This document shows positions 1-11,439 of a stretch of DNA of 64,000 nucleotides, in pieces. The translations under genes were made by a program, and so were the position numbers. Below the pieces are notes generated by a model. It ran no database searches. It was given only the letters and a program-made list of their open reading frames with translations, and was not told the DNA's origin. Every line of letters begins with the position of its first letter. The first letter of the stretch is position 1. Source of the DNA: Malania oleifera (taxonomy: Eukaryota; Streptophyta; Magnoliopsida; Santalales; Ximeniaceae). The stretch is from the NCBI RefSeq assembly GCF_029873635.1, contig NC_080422.1:9889764-9953763 (forward strand), given 5' to 3'.

Positions 1-1647
1 CTACTAAATATGTATATATAGAAAGATAGTGCTGATTCACTTAAAATGACAAGTGAAAAATGACTTGAAATGGACTCATTTAATTAAGAAAATATTTTAT
101 TTTAGGGTGCTGAAAAAAATGCACATATATTATCCAGATGAGAAAAAGATAAAAAATGAAAAACACATGATATATTTTGAAAGTGTAGTTAAGTAATTAA
201 TGTGTGAACATAGCTTTGATATTCTCCTAATTATTGCCCTAAAACTTCTAGACCAAGATGGAGGAATATTTAATTATATTTTGAGAAGCATTCTGGATTT
301 GAATTTGTATATATTTAGAAAAAATGTAATATATTATGTTTTGTCTAAGTTTAAATTCAAAATTGAAATCTATGTTCCCAAACGCAGCATAACGAAAAAT
401 ATTTTTTAAGGCCCTAATTAGAATATGAAAAATATTAAAATAAAAAGGAAAGTATGAAAGAATTTACTTTTTTATGTTTGGTTATAAAAAAAAATAAGGG
501 AAAAAAATTTAGCCAATAAACTTCCACCCCCTCCCCCTCTTTCCACTTGGTTGCCCCCTTTGGCCTACTAATTTTTTGCTTATCTTATAACCCTCCCAAT
601 TCTTTCTCCTTTAATTTTTAATTTTCAAATCCAAATATCCAAATTTCAATTTTGAATGGTAAAAAAGGCTAAAACTTGAATAATTATTTAAAATATGACC
701 AAATCAATTAAAAATACGGAAGAGTAATAATAAAATATATTTATGTTACAAATATCGTAGTTCTAAAATGATAAATGTTGTTTTGTGAGATTGTAGAATA
801 TTTACTTGTTTTGTACTGACAATCTAATTCTTTGCACATATTTAGGAACATTTTTGTAGAGAATTAATTTTCATTCTAATGTTTGGGATCTGCACTTTTA
901 TTTAAATAAAAATTTTGAGCCCTTCATTCTTCATTTTTCTATTATTATTTTTTCAGTTAAGGAACTATAGGTTGTCCTATTTGTAAAATTATTTATTATG
1001 AAAGTTTCAAGGTAGTTCAATATAATGTTTTAAGTTAATATGGGAAGGATAGAAGGCTTCTTGATAATAAGAGGTCTCCAGTTTGATTTAACATTAAGGC
1101 CAATTCTTGATTTATCAGGAGGTAATTGTGAGGTTGGCCTCGTTCTCTCTCAGTTTGGTTCCACTTTTGGGTAGTCGAAGGATTCATCAAAGTTAGAGTT
1201 CAGAGTTAGAAAAAACAATTGTTTGAAGTGAGGATTATACTGAAAATTCTTCTTCATATGTTCTTAAGTAGTTGATCAAATTATTTTTGTTTTATTTATT
1301 TATTTTAACTTTTTCACCATTATTGGAATTTTTTTATTCATAATTATAATTGTAAAATTTTTTTAAATTCTTTCATGTTAATAGAGTAGATAATTTTGTT
1401 AAAAAATTCAGTGAAAACTATAAGAAGTATAAATATAATAAGGGAATGTTGGCTTAAAGATTTTTCTTTGGGAAAAGAAAAATAAGAAGGAAGATGACTT
1501 ATTTAATTATATTTTCTCTTTATATTTAATCATTTTAAAAATATAAATTTGTTCTAATATGGTAGCGTATAAGGAATAATTATGTATTTATGTATGAGTA
1601 ATTATGTAATTAATGTCAAAAGGGTTTTGATCATTCCCTTTTATTAA
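1..1647. other. AT-rich intergenic DNA, no gene seen
   Basis: Long A/T runs and stop-dense frames. The only ORF above 60 codons (200-409) is low-complexity and matches nothing I recognise. A pyrimidine-rich patch at about 520-620 and scattered poly-A/T are the only texture. I see no RNA gene, promoter cluster or transposon end that I can support. Confidence 0.6.
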
Positions 1648-1979
1648 TGTACGTTCAGTCTCACATCGTCTCTCTGAACAGTTCCAAAGTTAATATAAGA
1701 TTTTCTTAACTCTCTCTCCTTAATACCTAAATTTGATGAGCTCTCTAACATGGTATCAGAGCTGGGCCTTGAACTGCTTGGCTCCTCTGTGAGTTGGACT
1801 TCTCCTTGCCTCATTTTTCCCCATGGACTCTCCTCGTCTCATTTCTCCCATAGGCTCGAGTGGGAGTATTAATGTACATCTAGTCCCATATCGTCTCTTT
1901 GAGCAGTTTTAAAATCAGTATAAGATCTTTTTAACCCTCTCTCCTTAATACTTAGGCTTTGATTATGAGCTCTTTAAGA
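1648..1979 (+). mobile_element. TRIM-like miniature LTR retroelement
   Basis: Two direct repeats of about 103 and 107 bp (1648-1750 and 1873-1979) flank only about 120 bp. The first repeat starts TGTACGTTCAG and ends CTCTCTAACA. It is followed at once by TGGTATCAGAGC, the usual plant LTR-element primer-binding site complementary to initiator tRNA-Met. A purine-rich stretch (CGAGTGGGAG) precedes the second repeat. This order of LTR, PBS, short non-coding spacer, PPT and LTR defines TRIM elements, which are mobilised in trans. The repeats differ by roughly one base in five to six, so the copy is old. The second repeat ends GA rather than CA, and I could not find a clean target duplication. Confidence 0.75.
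1751..1762 (+). promoter_or_regulatory. Primer-binding site of the TRIM-like element
   Basis: TGGTATCAGAGC lies immediately 3' of the first short LTR. It matches the primer-binding site typical of plant Copia and TRIM elements primed by tRNA-iMet. Confidence 0.75.
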
Positions 1980-2098
1980 CTCTTAAATTGACAGATAGAG
2001 AATGAGATGTTGAATTTTCTTCACTTAAATTTTATAATCAATCATAATGGGGTAAAATCTAGACATCTTTTCCCCCTACCAACCACAAAAGCAAAAAA

Positions 2099-2233
2099 CG
2101 TCTTCCATAAGCAATCTCAAGACATAGACCATACATGCTCAACAAATTAATTAATTAATTAATTAAACTCTTCCATAAGAAATCTCAAGACATATAGACC
2201 ATGCATGTTCAACAAATTAATTAATTAGTTAAT
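2099..2233 (+). repeat. Two tandem copies of a ~68-bp unit
   Basis: The unit begins CTTCCATAAG and ends in a run of AATT tetramers. It occurs at about 2101-2165 and again at about 2170-2233 with few differences. A short CATG run follows at about 2258-2278. No coding potential is visible; this is most likely a local tandem duplication. Confidence 0.7.
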
Positions 2234-2546
2234 TAAAATTAATGCTCACAGTTTTAAACATGCATGCATGCATGCATATTCCTCACCAACCATTTTTTGT
2301 GGCACAAAAAGTCCAAGCCATTCGTGGCATCATTGACACTATGAGCCCCAACTTGGACTCCCTTCTTCCATATTGTGCAGCCATGAAGCAATAGCTAACA
2401 TGCATAACACCTTCAACTTCTCCACTACCTAATGGATAAGAATATTATATATAAATATAAATAAATATATATACCAAATTTAAGTCCAGCCAAAAAGTGA
2501 TTCTTGATCGACTCGATAGTTTTGCTATCGAATGTGTGCCTACATA

Positions 2547-3449
2547 TAGGGGTGAGCAAACAGTCGGTTCGGTTAAATTCGGATAATTAACCGAATTAAC
2601 CGAAAAATTCGGTTAAATAATACCATTAACCGAACCGACCGAATTGACGAAAGAAACCGAACTGACTCCGACCGAATTGCCCATTCTGGTAATTCGGTTA
2701 ACCGATATTATTTAACATTAATTGCTAGAAAAAGAAAACAATTATAAATTTTTTTTAATGGAAGAATATCTATTTTTTTTATATTTTTAATAAATCAATT
2801 CAAAATAAAGAAAGTTGGATTCAGAAATCAGGTTTCACGACAAGCTGGTGTGGTGCACTGGTGGCCGCCGAGCTGAGACAGAGAAGAGAGGCTGAGCTGC
2901 TGAGACGCTGAGTCGCTGAGGGCTGAGTGGAGTGGCTGAGACGCTGAGGGCCAAGAGGCTGGACTCAGGACAGCCGAGCTGCCGAAGACTCGACGAGGGG
3001 ATTCACCAACTCCGAGAGGTGGTCCGATGACTCTGATGGAGAGCTGTGGGCGGCGGGCTGCGGCGCAGATTAGCAGAGCACAGAGAAAGGGAAACCTTAG
3101 CCCTAACTCTAATCCCCAATTCCCAAATCCCTTTTCTCCCACTCAGTGTCTCAGTGAAGTGAGACCCTTCCCTCTATGGCTCCACCATTCTTCCCCTCAG
3201 GCCCCAAGCCCCGAGCCCAAGTCCCCCAACTGCCCCCATAAATTATATTTAAAATGTAATTAAGTAGTAATTCGGTTAATCGGTTAACCGATATATTTGT
3301 TACCGTTAACAGAACCGAAACCGATTAACCGGACTTTTGTAGAATTTTAACCGAACCAACCGAATAGAGTTTTTTACCCGAACCGAACCGGCCAATTTCG
3401 GCCGGTTATTTTGGTTAATTTGGTTTTCACCGAATTATGGTCACCCCTA
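2547..3449. mobile_element. Non-autonomous hAT-type DNA transposon with GC-rich core
   Basis: The element starts TAGGGGTGA and ends TCACCCCTA, a perfect 9-bp terminal inverted repeat. Perfect 8-bp target duplications CCTACATA flank it at 2539-2546 and 3450-3457. An 8-bp duplication with a TAGGG-type terminus is characteristic of the hAT superfamily. Both subterminal regions (about 2565-2715 and 3260-3430) carry many TTCGGTTAA/TTAACCGAA words, the kind of subterminal motif a hAT transposase binds. There is no transposase. The centre (about 2830-3235) is strikingly GC-rich compared with its surroundings. It contains degenerate GCTGAG-rich repeats and ORFs on both strands, none of which resembles a known protein. 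The core may be captured foreign sequence. Confidence 0.85.
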
Positions 3450-3540
3450 CCTACATATGCATCAAGTCTTACTTAAATCATCCAAAGCAGTCAAGCTAGT
3501 ACAATCGCCTTTCATGGGAAAATTCTTATCATTGGTGTGT

Positions 3541-3562
3541 GTATATATATATATATATATAT
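3541..3562. repeat. TA microsatellite
   Basis: Uninterrupted TA dinucleotides of about 22 bp. The DNA between the hAT-type element and the solo LTR at 3951 shows nothing else recognisable. Confidence 0.85.
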
Positions 3563-3961
3563 TACTCCCAAAAACATTAGGACTTTCATCAATAGTGGCT
3601 TGAACCTTCATTTCCTTCTATGTAATTGGTTGATAGGAGACTCTCGTAGTTCTCATAGTCAATGTTATCTGTCAAAGGATTCTTATACCCATGTGTTGTT
3701 AAGTTTGCCGAAATCATCATAGATATATAATTAATGGTTTGGCCAAAAGAAAATCGTGGAGAGATTAACATTTACTCCTATCGTATACTTGAATTATTGT
3801 AGTTGACTTCTCCCCTTTAATCTCTCTTGGGTGGTCCCTCGTAATTCCTTGGACTTTTGGGCAATAAGTGTTTCACCTCATCTTAATCAGCTTACTTTTA
3901 GTTCATATATAAGGCGACTAGGTGATAAGTGTTTCACTTCACCTGGGCAATGTGATGACCC

Positions 3962-3968
<7 letters not shown>

Positions 3969-4017
<49 letters not shown>
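3969..4017. repeat. TA microsatellite near the LTR 5' edge
   Basis: About 24 TA repeats following a short poly-A, 18 bp inside the solo LTR. Confidence 0.9.
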
Positions 4018-4020
<3 letters not shown>

Positions 4021-4236
4021 TAAAGTACAATAATAATAAAATAATAAAAATGGTCATTTAGTTAATATCAATATATAAGTATTTTTCTGTAGGATCCTTG
4101 ATTCCATATTTGATGCCTAAGAAAGACCTTGTCTTAGCGAGTGCTCAGAGACCATTGCGGCTCAGTCGCTCCCTGGAGGTCGGCCTGGTCAAAATGGAAT
4201 TTCATAGGATAAACAGGATAGACACTATTTGTACAC

Positions 4237-4655
4237 GTAAATAAGTATATATACATAAAATAGTGTTTTGACAGACATAATTTGTCGAAATACATAATAA
4301 GATAATAATAATATAGGTATCATATGTGGGGCCCACAATACTATGTGGGGTCCACATGAGTCCCGGAGCCACAAGACACTGTTTATATACGTAAATAAGT
4401 ACATAAAATAATGTTTTAACTGATATAATTTGTAGAGATATATGATAAAATAATAATAATATAGGTATCCTATGCGGGGCCCACAAGACTGTGTGGGGCC
4501 CACATAAGTCCCGAAGCCGTATGGAGGTTTTCACAAGTCTCAAAGCTATGTAGGATGCATAAAATCGTATAAGAGTTATTCGAGTTACGTAGGATCCATT
4601 CGGGTCTCGAAGTTGTGTGGGGCCCACAAGACCATGTGGGGCCCACATGAGTTTT
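4237..4655 (+). repeat. Duplicated U3 block with GGGGCCCAC palindromes
   Basis: A ~150-bp unit (4237-4388) recurs at 4391-4523, and a third partial copy lies at about 4612-4655. Each carries paired GTGGGGCCCAC words. Translations of the opposite strand give repetitive peptides that are artefacts of the repeat. The position upstream of the TATA box suggests U3 promoter or enhancer repeats. Confidence 0.75.
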
Positions 4656-5012
4656 TAAAATTTAAATTTAATTCTTGTTCAAAAATAAATAATAAAATAA
4701 ATAAATACTTAAAATAGTTTATAAGTAATAACAATGATAATAATAATGACAATAATGATTAAGAAAAATAATAAAATAATAAAATAATTAATTAACTAAT
4801 TGATTAATTAATTAGGTAAGTAGTTAATTAAAAATTTATTTAGTGGGAATGGTGGCAAGCACTCCCACATGGCCTCCATCCCCATCCCATACTCAACCCA
4901 TACCTTGCCCATCCCTTGCCCATTCTTTAATTTAAAAAAAAAAAAATAATAATAATAATTTCACCCATCTCCCCACATTTTTATAAATTCTATTTCTTCC
5001 CCAAAATTTTCC

Positions 5013-5020
5013 TATAAATA
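5013..5020 (+). promoter_or_regulatory. LTR TATA box
   Basis: TATAAATA followed by GGGAGCTC lies in the middle of the solo LTR, at the expected U3/R boundary. A leader of about 180 bp follows before a GTAAG site. Confidence 0.65.
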
Positions 5021-6797
5021 GGGAGCTCTCAACCTTCATTTTTCACAACAATTTTCCAAGGAAGAGAAGGATTAGTGAGTGAAAGAATTTGTGGTGGAGA
5101 GAGAATTTTTGAATAAATTCTCAATCACCCACTTTTTCCGATCTCATTTCTTAAAGATAACTATTGTGTTCGTAGCACACGGTAAAAGAAGAAGGTAAGT
5201 AAATTTTGATTATGTTAGTTTCTTTTTTATTTAAAATTCATACCCGAGTTTATTTTGTAAGTAAATTTTGATTATGTTAGTTTCTTTTTATTTTAAATTC
5301 ATACCCGAGTTTATTTTGTACGTAAATTTTAATTATGTCAATTAGTTCCACAAAATTTTCATGAGTTTATTTTCACGCATATTTAATTATACCAGTTCTA
5401 TCTTTAATATACTTGCATCTATTTTTGGGTTAAGAAATGTTCCAATCCCCTCGGGTAAATTTTCAGCATTTCTTTCTATTCAAAAATAAAATTATATATA
5501 TATTTTTAACACAAAAATTGTGTGGCATGAGTTTATTTCTACGTTACATTTTTTTATGTAAATATGAGTAAAGATGAGATTTTCACGATATTATTTTAAA
5601 TTGCATAAATTATAATAAGATGATTTTCAAACCCCTTATGGCAACGAAAGTTCAAAGTTACAGATGCTCGGTACCGCAGCTTAAAGTTTATACGGATCAG
5701 AGTGCACCCACACTGTTTACAGAGTGGTTATTTATGTTAGTGGATTTCTCCTGAGTGCACACCTGGTTTAAGTCCAGGACTTAATAAGGAAAATCTCACT
5801 TAAAGTTTACGTACGTTGATTTAGTTTGGTCGGCCAGCCAACTAAGTCCAGTCTTCGGACCGCACAACCCAGTCATGGGGGTAAACATGACTTACGGCAA
5901 ACAGGCCTAAGGGTGGTTTTTATAATATATGTTTATACATATTTAATTACGTGTACAAAGTTACTGATGATTTGAAGGAAAAGTGTAAGTTTACGTGAAA
6001 AGGATCATTTTGGTACTTAAATGACGATCTAAGGAAAACGTATAAGGAAAAGTATATGTATGTTTATTATTAAATATTTTTACAGTTTTAAAGTTAAAAG
6101 TTTAATTTAGCAGTTATAGTATATGATTGTAAAAATTTACTGTTGAAATTGATGACAAAAGTTCTATGTAGAAATTTTTAAATTTATGTTTATTCTAAAA
6201 GCAGTATTGAAGTTATAGTATTAAATATTATTTTACGAAATTCTTTAAAAGCTCATTTTGGCCACACACTAATAATAATCTTATTTACTTACTGAGCGTC
6301 GTCTCACCCCAATCATATTTTATTTCAGATAACTCTGAAGGACATGTCGGAAATCAGGCTTAGCAAGCATGCGGGTGGGGATTAGAAAAATAAAGATTAA
6401 TTAGAAACATTAGTATGATTTCAGATATTTACGTTTGTGTAATTTTCTTCTTTTGAAATAAGTGATTGTAATATGGATAATTAGCGCTCTGGTTTGAATA
6501 AAATTGAGTTTATTTGCTTCCGCTGTAAATCAGTAGTAAAGAGTTAATATCCCAGGCCCCTCGGGGTCGGGGTGTTACAGGCAACCTTCCCTTAAGTGGT
6601 TCACCTCGCCTAGTTGACTATCTCTTGTTGTGGGCAATGTTCTTCTTAGCTTACAACATTACACCTTTAGGGTTTGATTGAATGATTCATCCTCCTAATT
6701 TTTAATCTATCACATCGCCAATGACTAGGTCGTTGTCACCAGATTCCAAGAAGATACACAAAGATCATACAACCAATACTTGTACCGCATAATTATT

Positions 6798-7681
6798 ATA
6801 ATTTTTTTTTTTTTTTTTACTAAAAGAGAGCGGCACCTCCATTTATTTATTAATATACCCTCACTTTTGGTAGAGAAATATCGTGGTTACAAGATAAGCA
6901 AAAGAGAGATTACAGAAAAACCCTCCAAAAAAAAAAATAACACCAGCAACCAACCAAATTAGGACAACAAAACTAAACATAACTAACAAAGAAGATAAAA
7001 ACATAAATACAACCAAACTCAAATCAAAATACACTGAACGAAATTCTAGAGTTAAGTAACGACGAACGGAAACGAGACCCCACCTATCCATTCGAAGAAC
7101 ACGTTTTAGATAACGTGACAGAAGATGTTGTTGTTCGTAAATTACATTGTTTCTCATTTCTCCTTCTTTACTAAGAAAATCAGACGCACTATTGTCTTCC
7201 CTATATTGATGCATCACCATGACGTTCACTCCTCCTAACTCCACCACGAGCTCTTCTCAAAAATCTCAAAGATACCACAAAGTATATCTACCTTTTGAAA
7301 AACAATTAACTACAATTTGTGAGTCACTTTCAATACTCACATTAAAATAATGTAAACGTTTGTACAAACAAATTCCTTCCCTGATTGTTTTTAATTTCGT
7401 ACTATTATTCGTATCATTGGTAAAATAACTTGAAAAAACTGCTTTTACCATACCATGATAATTTCGAATAATTCCTTCACCTCCTGAAGTACTCGAATTG
7501 CCCCTACAAGAGTTAAGGAGAGTTTTGCCCTAATCATTGAAGCCTTGGTGTGTTCACCAGAAGCATTTGAAAACAAACCTAAGCAAATGACTGATAGTCT
7601 TAAGTTAAAGAAGGAGACTCTACTGCAACCTTCAATGAAACCTTTTGGAAAAAATATTTTAAGGTTAGAATTCCCATGCAA
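6798..7681 (-). pseudogene. 5'-truncated L1-type LINE with C-terminal RNase H domain
   Basis: On the minus strand, three overlapping frames (7681-7445, 7451-7266, 7247-6861) encode consecutive pieces of the plant RNase H-like domain (RVT_3 type) found at the C-terminus of many plant LINEs. Visible motifs are IESDSQIVVNCFSKG, with a catalytic-type Asp, and MHQYREDNSASDFLSKEG near the end. A non-coding 3' end follows, terminating in a poly-A tail (the poly-T run at about 6799-6817). No reverse transcriptase is present, so the copy is 5'-truncated as usual for LINEs. Frameshifts split the domain. Its 3' end recurs at 12145-12411, 50937-51215 and 53806-53960. Confidence 0.75.
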
Positions 7682-7689
7682 AGAGCTTC

Positions 7690-9246
7690 ACGTTGACAAG
7701 TGTGCCACTTAAAAAAATTCTTCCAAGGGACATCCTAAAAGTTAAAGTCCTTTAGAAAATGATCAATTTATAATAAGTAATGTCTTGTAAAAGTTATATT
7801 TTAAGGGCATGCCTCCTCAAAATACCATCGCGATTCCGCCGGCCTCTCTCTCTCCATGTATAAATATGTAAGTTGAAATTTTAAAGGAAAACGATTGGGC
7901 TTAATTTCCAATAATCCTGCCAAAAGCTTGATCGAGAATTTTAATTTAACGAATAATTAAAACGGGGGAGCCCAAGAAGACATGGACCTTTGGATGAATA
8001 TAAATACGTGCAATTAATTTCAATTCTGATTAGGAATGCTCTGCACCTGTCATTAAACAACAAATTCGGGTTAAACAATAACCGATGACACAACCCCCAC
8101 GTGCTCCTCCACATTAATCATACCCAAATTAATTACGTAATGAGCATTAACAAATTTAATCAACGATAAACTTCAATTAATTTCTCCTTCTCCAAACGAG
8201 GTAGCCCTGTAACCCTAATCGCTTGCACGCTATGTGGATGGATTTCCATTTTCCATGTTGAGGAGAGTTGCTGTCGGACCTGGGGATGAGTAGGTGGCAT
8301 ATATATATCATGTATATAATTCTAGAATGCTTCTACGTTCAAACCGAACATTCATATGCACCCCAATGGCCCAGAAATTAAATAATGAAAAGAAATCCAA
8401 GCCAAAAAATAATCCCCCACCAACCCCTCCACGGTAGATCAATTCATATCATTCTTAGTTATTAATTAATTTCCCTCTTTTCACACACATTCTTTTTGGT
8501 TGTGATGTACGTTCAACATATTTAAGGCTTCAAATGAATCAAACTACTTATAGAAATTGGAAAGCTTGATTTGATAGGAACTCGTTCAGACTATCAATAT
8601 TAAATAAGTGATTCTCACACTTAATTTTGTATTTCGTTTAATAAATGAGTGGCGTGAATGGTCTTGGGTCACTGTGACTCGTGAACAACTTGATTATAGT
8701 CGACTTGTAAGTAAGGTTTATTTGTGCATCATTGAGTTCATTTAATAAGTCTAAGTTTGAATTATTATGGGCTAGTTTGGATTGTAATCGAGTTATAAGT
8801 GAGGGTCGTTTATGCATCGACTTATTTAGTTCAAACTCTATAACATAAATTTAGTGATAAGACTAATGCTCAAAGCTAATATATAGACTAGTTCAATAGA
8901 ACCAAAAACTCTAAGACAATATTAGCATATAAGGACCATTTTTTATATTTTTATATTTTATTGAACTTGTCTTTCAAAATGAAAGATTCTAAAAGAACCA
9001 AACTCTTAATAAACATTTCAGTAGCTCAGCTCGGTAAGAATTCGTACGGTCTCGTTTATATAGTAAACAAGTTTGAACCGAGTATATTAAAACTCAGTCT
9101 AAATTCAATTCAAACTTAAACTCGATTAAAAATTTAACAAACAAGTTTGAGAATGATAAAATTTAGTTCGACTCAATCCAATTGTAACCTAAATAAATAT
9201 TTGTGGGATTTTACTCGGACAGTCATACGCTCTTAATTTATGAATA
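7690..9246. other. Intergenic DNA, no gene seen
   Basis: AT-rich. The block at 8560-9200 contains degenerate word repeats (variants of CGACTTGTAAGT and GTTTATGCATCGA) suggesting an old unclassified repeat. There is no ORF of substance and no transposon terminus I can support. Confidence 0.5.
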
Positions 9247-9342
9247 GAATGTTCGAGTTTTTTCCCGTTTTATTATTAATTTAAAATAAAATATTAAATA
9301 ATACTTTGTTTTGGAAAAATTTTCCCAGTCTAGTGCTTACGT

Positions 9343-9508
9343 AATCTCGCAGCACTAAGCTGCGAGATTTAAACATGCCTCGTTTCTGGTGGTGACACGT
9401 GGTAAGGTGGACGAATAAATCTCGCAGGACTAAGCTGCGAGATTTTCTTCGGAGATGACACGTGAGCTGATGCGCGGCAAATCTCGCAGCTTGGTCCCGC
9501 GAGATTTG
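9343..9508. repeat. Three AATCTCGCAG hairpin modules
   Basis: Perfect or near-perfect hairpins with 10-11 bp stems and 5-6 nt loops lie at 9343-9369, 9418-9445 and 9479-9508. Each is AATCTCGCAG, then a loop, then CTGCGAGATT, with slight changes in the third. A fourth lies in the opposite terminus at 11312-11339. They are spaced about 60-75 bp apart. Confidence 0.8.
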
Positions 9509-10184
9509 CTTTGCCCATTCACATGCCCTTTCTCCTTCAATTTTCTTCGCGTTGCAGAGCAAGGAGAGCAGAGATACAAAGACCAGGACGTGTGCAGCAG
9601 AACAGAAGGGGTTGGACGATTGCAAGTTACTGTTGCTCGTGAATGTTGCTGGCTTACCGCTCGTGAAGGTTGAGGAGGAAGCTTATAAAAGGGGGAGATG
9701 GGGTAAGTTCACTTTGAAAACCCTAAGCTCATTTATTTTTGAATTGAAAATACACATCTTTTGAGTGGTAGAATTGTTAGTGTGACTTATAAAATCATGG
9801 GTGTGTGCATAAATTTGTCCGTATCACCTTCAATTTGCTGATTGAAGGTATTATTTGGAAACACCCAAATTTGAGGAGGTATGTATTTTACTTCCTTTCA
9901 ATTTTTCCGTTTCATTTGCTATTCAAATAAATTTCTTTCTGAACTTTGGTGAATAATATTTTATTACTATTACTGCTGCTGTTAAAAATTGTGAATTATT
10001 TCATTTGCTGTGGTATTGTCCTTGTTAAAAATTTTAACTAACAAAATATGAGTAAATTTAATTAAATAATTATACTAAAATTAGTAGAAAACTTCAGAAA
10101 ACTTAATTAAATTTAATTTTTCAAACTTAATTAAATTTAATTTACTCTTATCATCTTTTTAACACAATAAAATAATAAATCGCT

Positions 10185-10394
10185 ATGCTGCTTCATTCTC
10201 GTCCAAAGACATCATATCAGTTCTCTCCGCGTGCGTTTCGCATAGATGATGATTACGCAGTACCTCTTGGCGGAGATGATCCATGTGCAGGACGACGAGA
10301 CAGAACATCTTATGCAGATGACCAGGAGGGAGAGGGTAGATGCAGACGGCAGCCACCACAACCCCCAAAACGACCTTGCTGTGGCACCGAATAA
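10185..10394 (+). pseudogene. Possible C-terminal remnant of a plant-mobile-domain protein
   Basis: A 69-codon frame with a GC-richer, charged composition. It ends in a proline/arginine-rich tail followed by a CGT(E) terminus. From family knowledge, plant mobile domain proteins carried by MULEs (often annotated as phosphatase 7 long-form homologues) tend to end in an Arg/Pro-rich stretch with a terminal CGT. No catalytic or PMD core is visible, so this is at best the last exon piece. The adjoining frame at 10246-10488 overlaps it and runs into the minisatellite; it is a shadow. Identification is tentative. Confidence 0.35.
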
Positions 10395-10395
10395 T

Positions 10396-10604
10396 ATAAC
10401 ATTATTTTCATTTTATTTGTATATCTTTGATTATTTTTATTTCATTTGTATAACATTGATTATTTTCATTTCATTTGTATATCTTTGATTATTTTTATTT
10501 CATTTGTGTAACATTGATTATTTTTATTTCATTTGTATATCATTGATTATTTTCATTTCATTTGTATAGCATTTGATTATTTTCATTTCATTTGTATAAC
10601 CATG
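10396..10604 (+). repeat. AT-rich minisatellite, ~30-bp unit
   Basis: Seven to eight tandem copies of a 29-31 bp unit of the form TTATTTTCATTTCATTTGTA plus about 10 bp. ATATCTTTGA and ATAACATTGA variants alternate, giving a ~60-bp dimeric period. Confidence 0.85.
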
Positions 10605-11439
10605 TGTTTTGTGCACACTTCATATAATATTATAAAGAATGACATTTAAAAAATGTAAACTTTGAAAAAAAACTTATATTATTTTATCCAACATAAGCAC
10701 TACATTTTCATTATGAAATTTCAAAAATATGTATGCCGGAGTAAGATGTAAAATGTACACAAAAAGTGAGGGAGAGAATATGACTAACCCAAGACCTTAG
10801 ATCTCCAAATAAAATTTGATGTCTACAATATATATGTGCATTCTCATAAAAAATAAAATTTTTAAATTTAACTATTGCAGTGAACAGCATTTAATACGTT
10901 CATATTATTTTAAGAAACATTATAAGTAAAGAAAAAAAAAACACCTAAAACATGATAATTGCTAAAGAATAAGAAACTAAAAAATTTCATGCATATGATT
11001 TTTACTTAGTTTTATATGTTTGGACATTAAACTAGATTAACAATTCATTCATTCAATTAGATGGAAAAATATTTTATAATTTTTTTAAAATTATAAATTA
11101 AAACACATTTTGAGTTATTAACTTTGAATTAGAATACTTTATTTTTTTAATTGGGTAGAATGCACTTTTAATTTAAAATATATATATATATATATACACA
11201 CGCCTGGTAAAGACTAACCTGTAAGATTTAATTGACAAAACTGTCCAGTTTCTGACACGTGTTTAAATTTCGTGGGATAAAATTACTAGTTTTGTTTGAC
11301 TAATGTGTGTTAAATCTCGCAGTTTGGTGCTGCGAGATTATAAGCATCAAATTGAGAAATTTTTTCTCAAATATAGTATTATTTAATATTTTATTTTAAA
11401 TTGATAATAAAATGGGAAAAAAACTTTTGAATGTTCAAC

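Larger units (their letters stand above)
3951..6579 (+). mobile_element. Solo LTR, 2.6 kb, probably Ty3/Gypsy-like
   Basis: Starts TGTGATGACC and ends GGGGTGTTACA. Perfect 5-bp target duplications GGCAA flank it at 3946-3950 and 6580-6584. There is no internal domain, so it arose by LTR-LTR recombination. In order it holds: a TA tract; a ~150-bp duplicated U3 block with GGGGCCCAC words (4237-4523); a TATA box (5013-5020); a leader ending at a GTAAG donor-like site (5195); a tandem 76-bp duplication (5195-5345); and CTCACCCC followed by TTTCAG (6303-6328). Superfamily assignment is inference from terminal sequence and size, because no coding region remains. It shares a short conserved block around 5868-5895 (AGTCATG, GGGGGTAA, CATGAC) with the solo LTR at 24321. 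Confidence 0.85.
9247..11436. mobile_element. TIR element with long imperfect inverted termini, Mutator-like candidate
   Basis: About 125 bp at the left (about 9249-9372) pairs as an imperfect inverted repeat with the right end (about 11306-11433). Both arms contain TTTCCC, a shared ATTTTATTATTAATTT-type tract and an AATCTCGCAG hairpin. Long TIRs enclosing about 2.2 kb favour a Mutator-like element (known MULEs have long TIRs). Inside is a short reading frame whose end resembles the tail of MULE-associated plant-mobile-domain proteins (see 10185-10394). No 9-bp target duplication could be matched, so the superfamily is uncertain. The interior also holds an AT-rich minisatellite. Confidence 0.6.

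Noticed and set aside
1751..1770. Possible tRNA gene fragment
   Set aside because: TGGTATCAGAGC is a primer-binding site complementary to a tRNA 3' end; no cloverleaf surrounds it.
2828..3263. Overlapping ORFs of 104 and 78 codons on opposite strands in a GC-rich patch
   Set aside because: They lie inside a hAT-type element and consist of degenerate GCTGAG repeats; no domain and no gene structure.
9281..9764. ORFs of 114, 72 and 70 codons near the left end of the TIR element
   Set aside because: They read through the AATCTCGCAG hairpins (repeated SRSLVxRD peptides) on both strands; no independent coding evidence.
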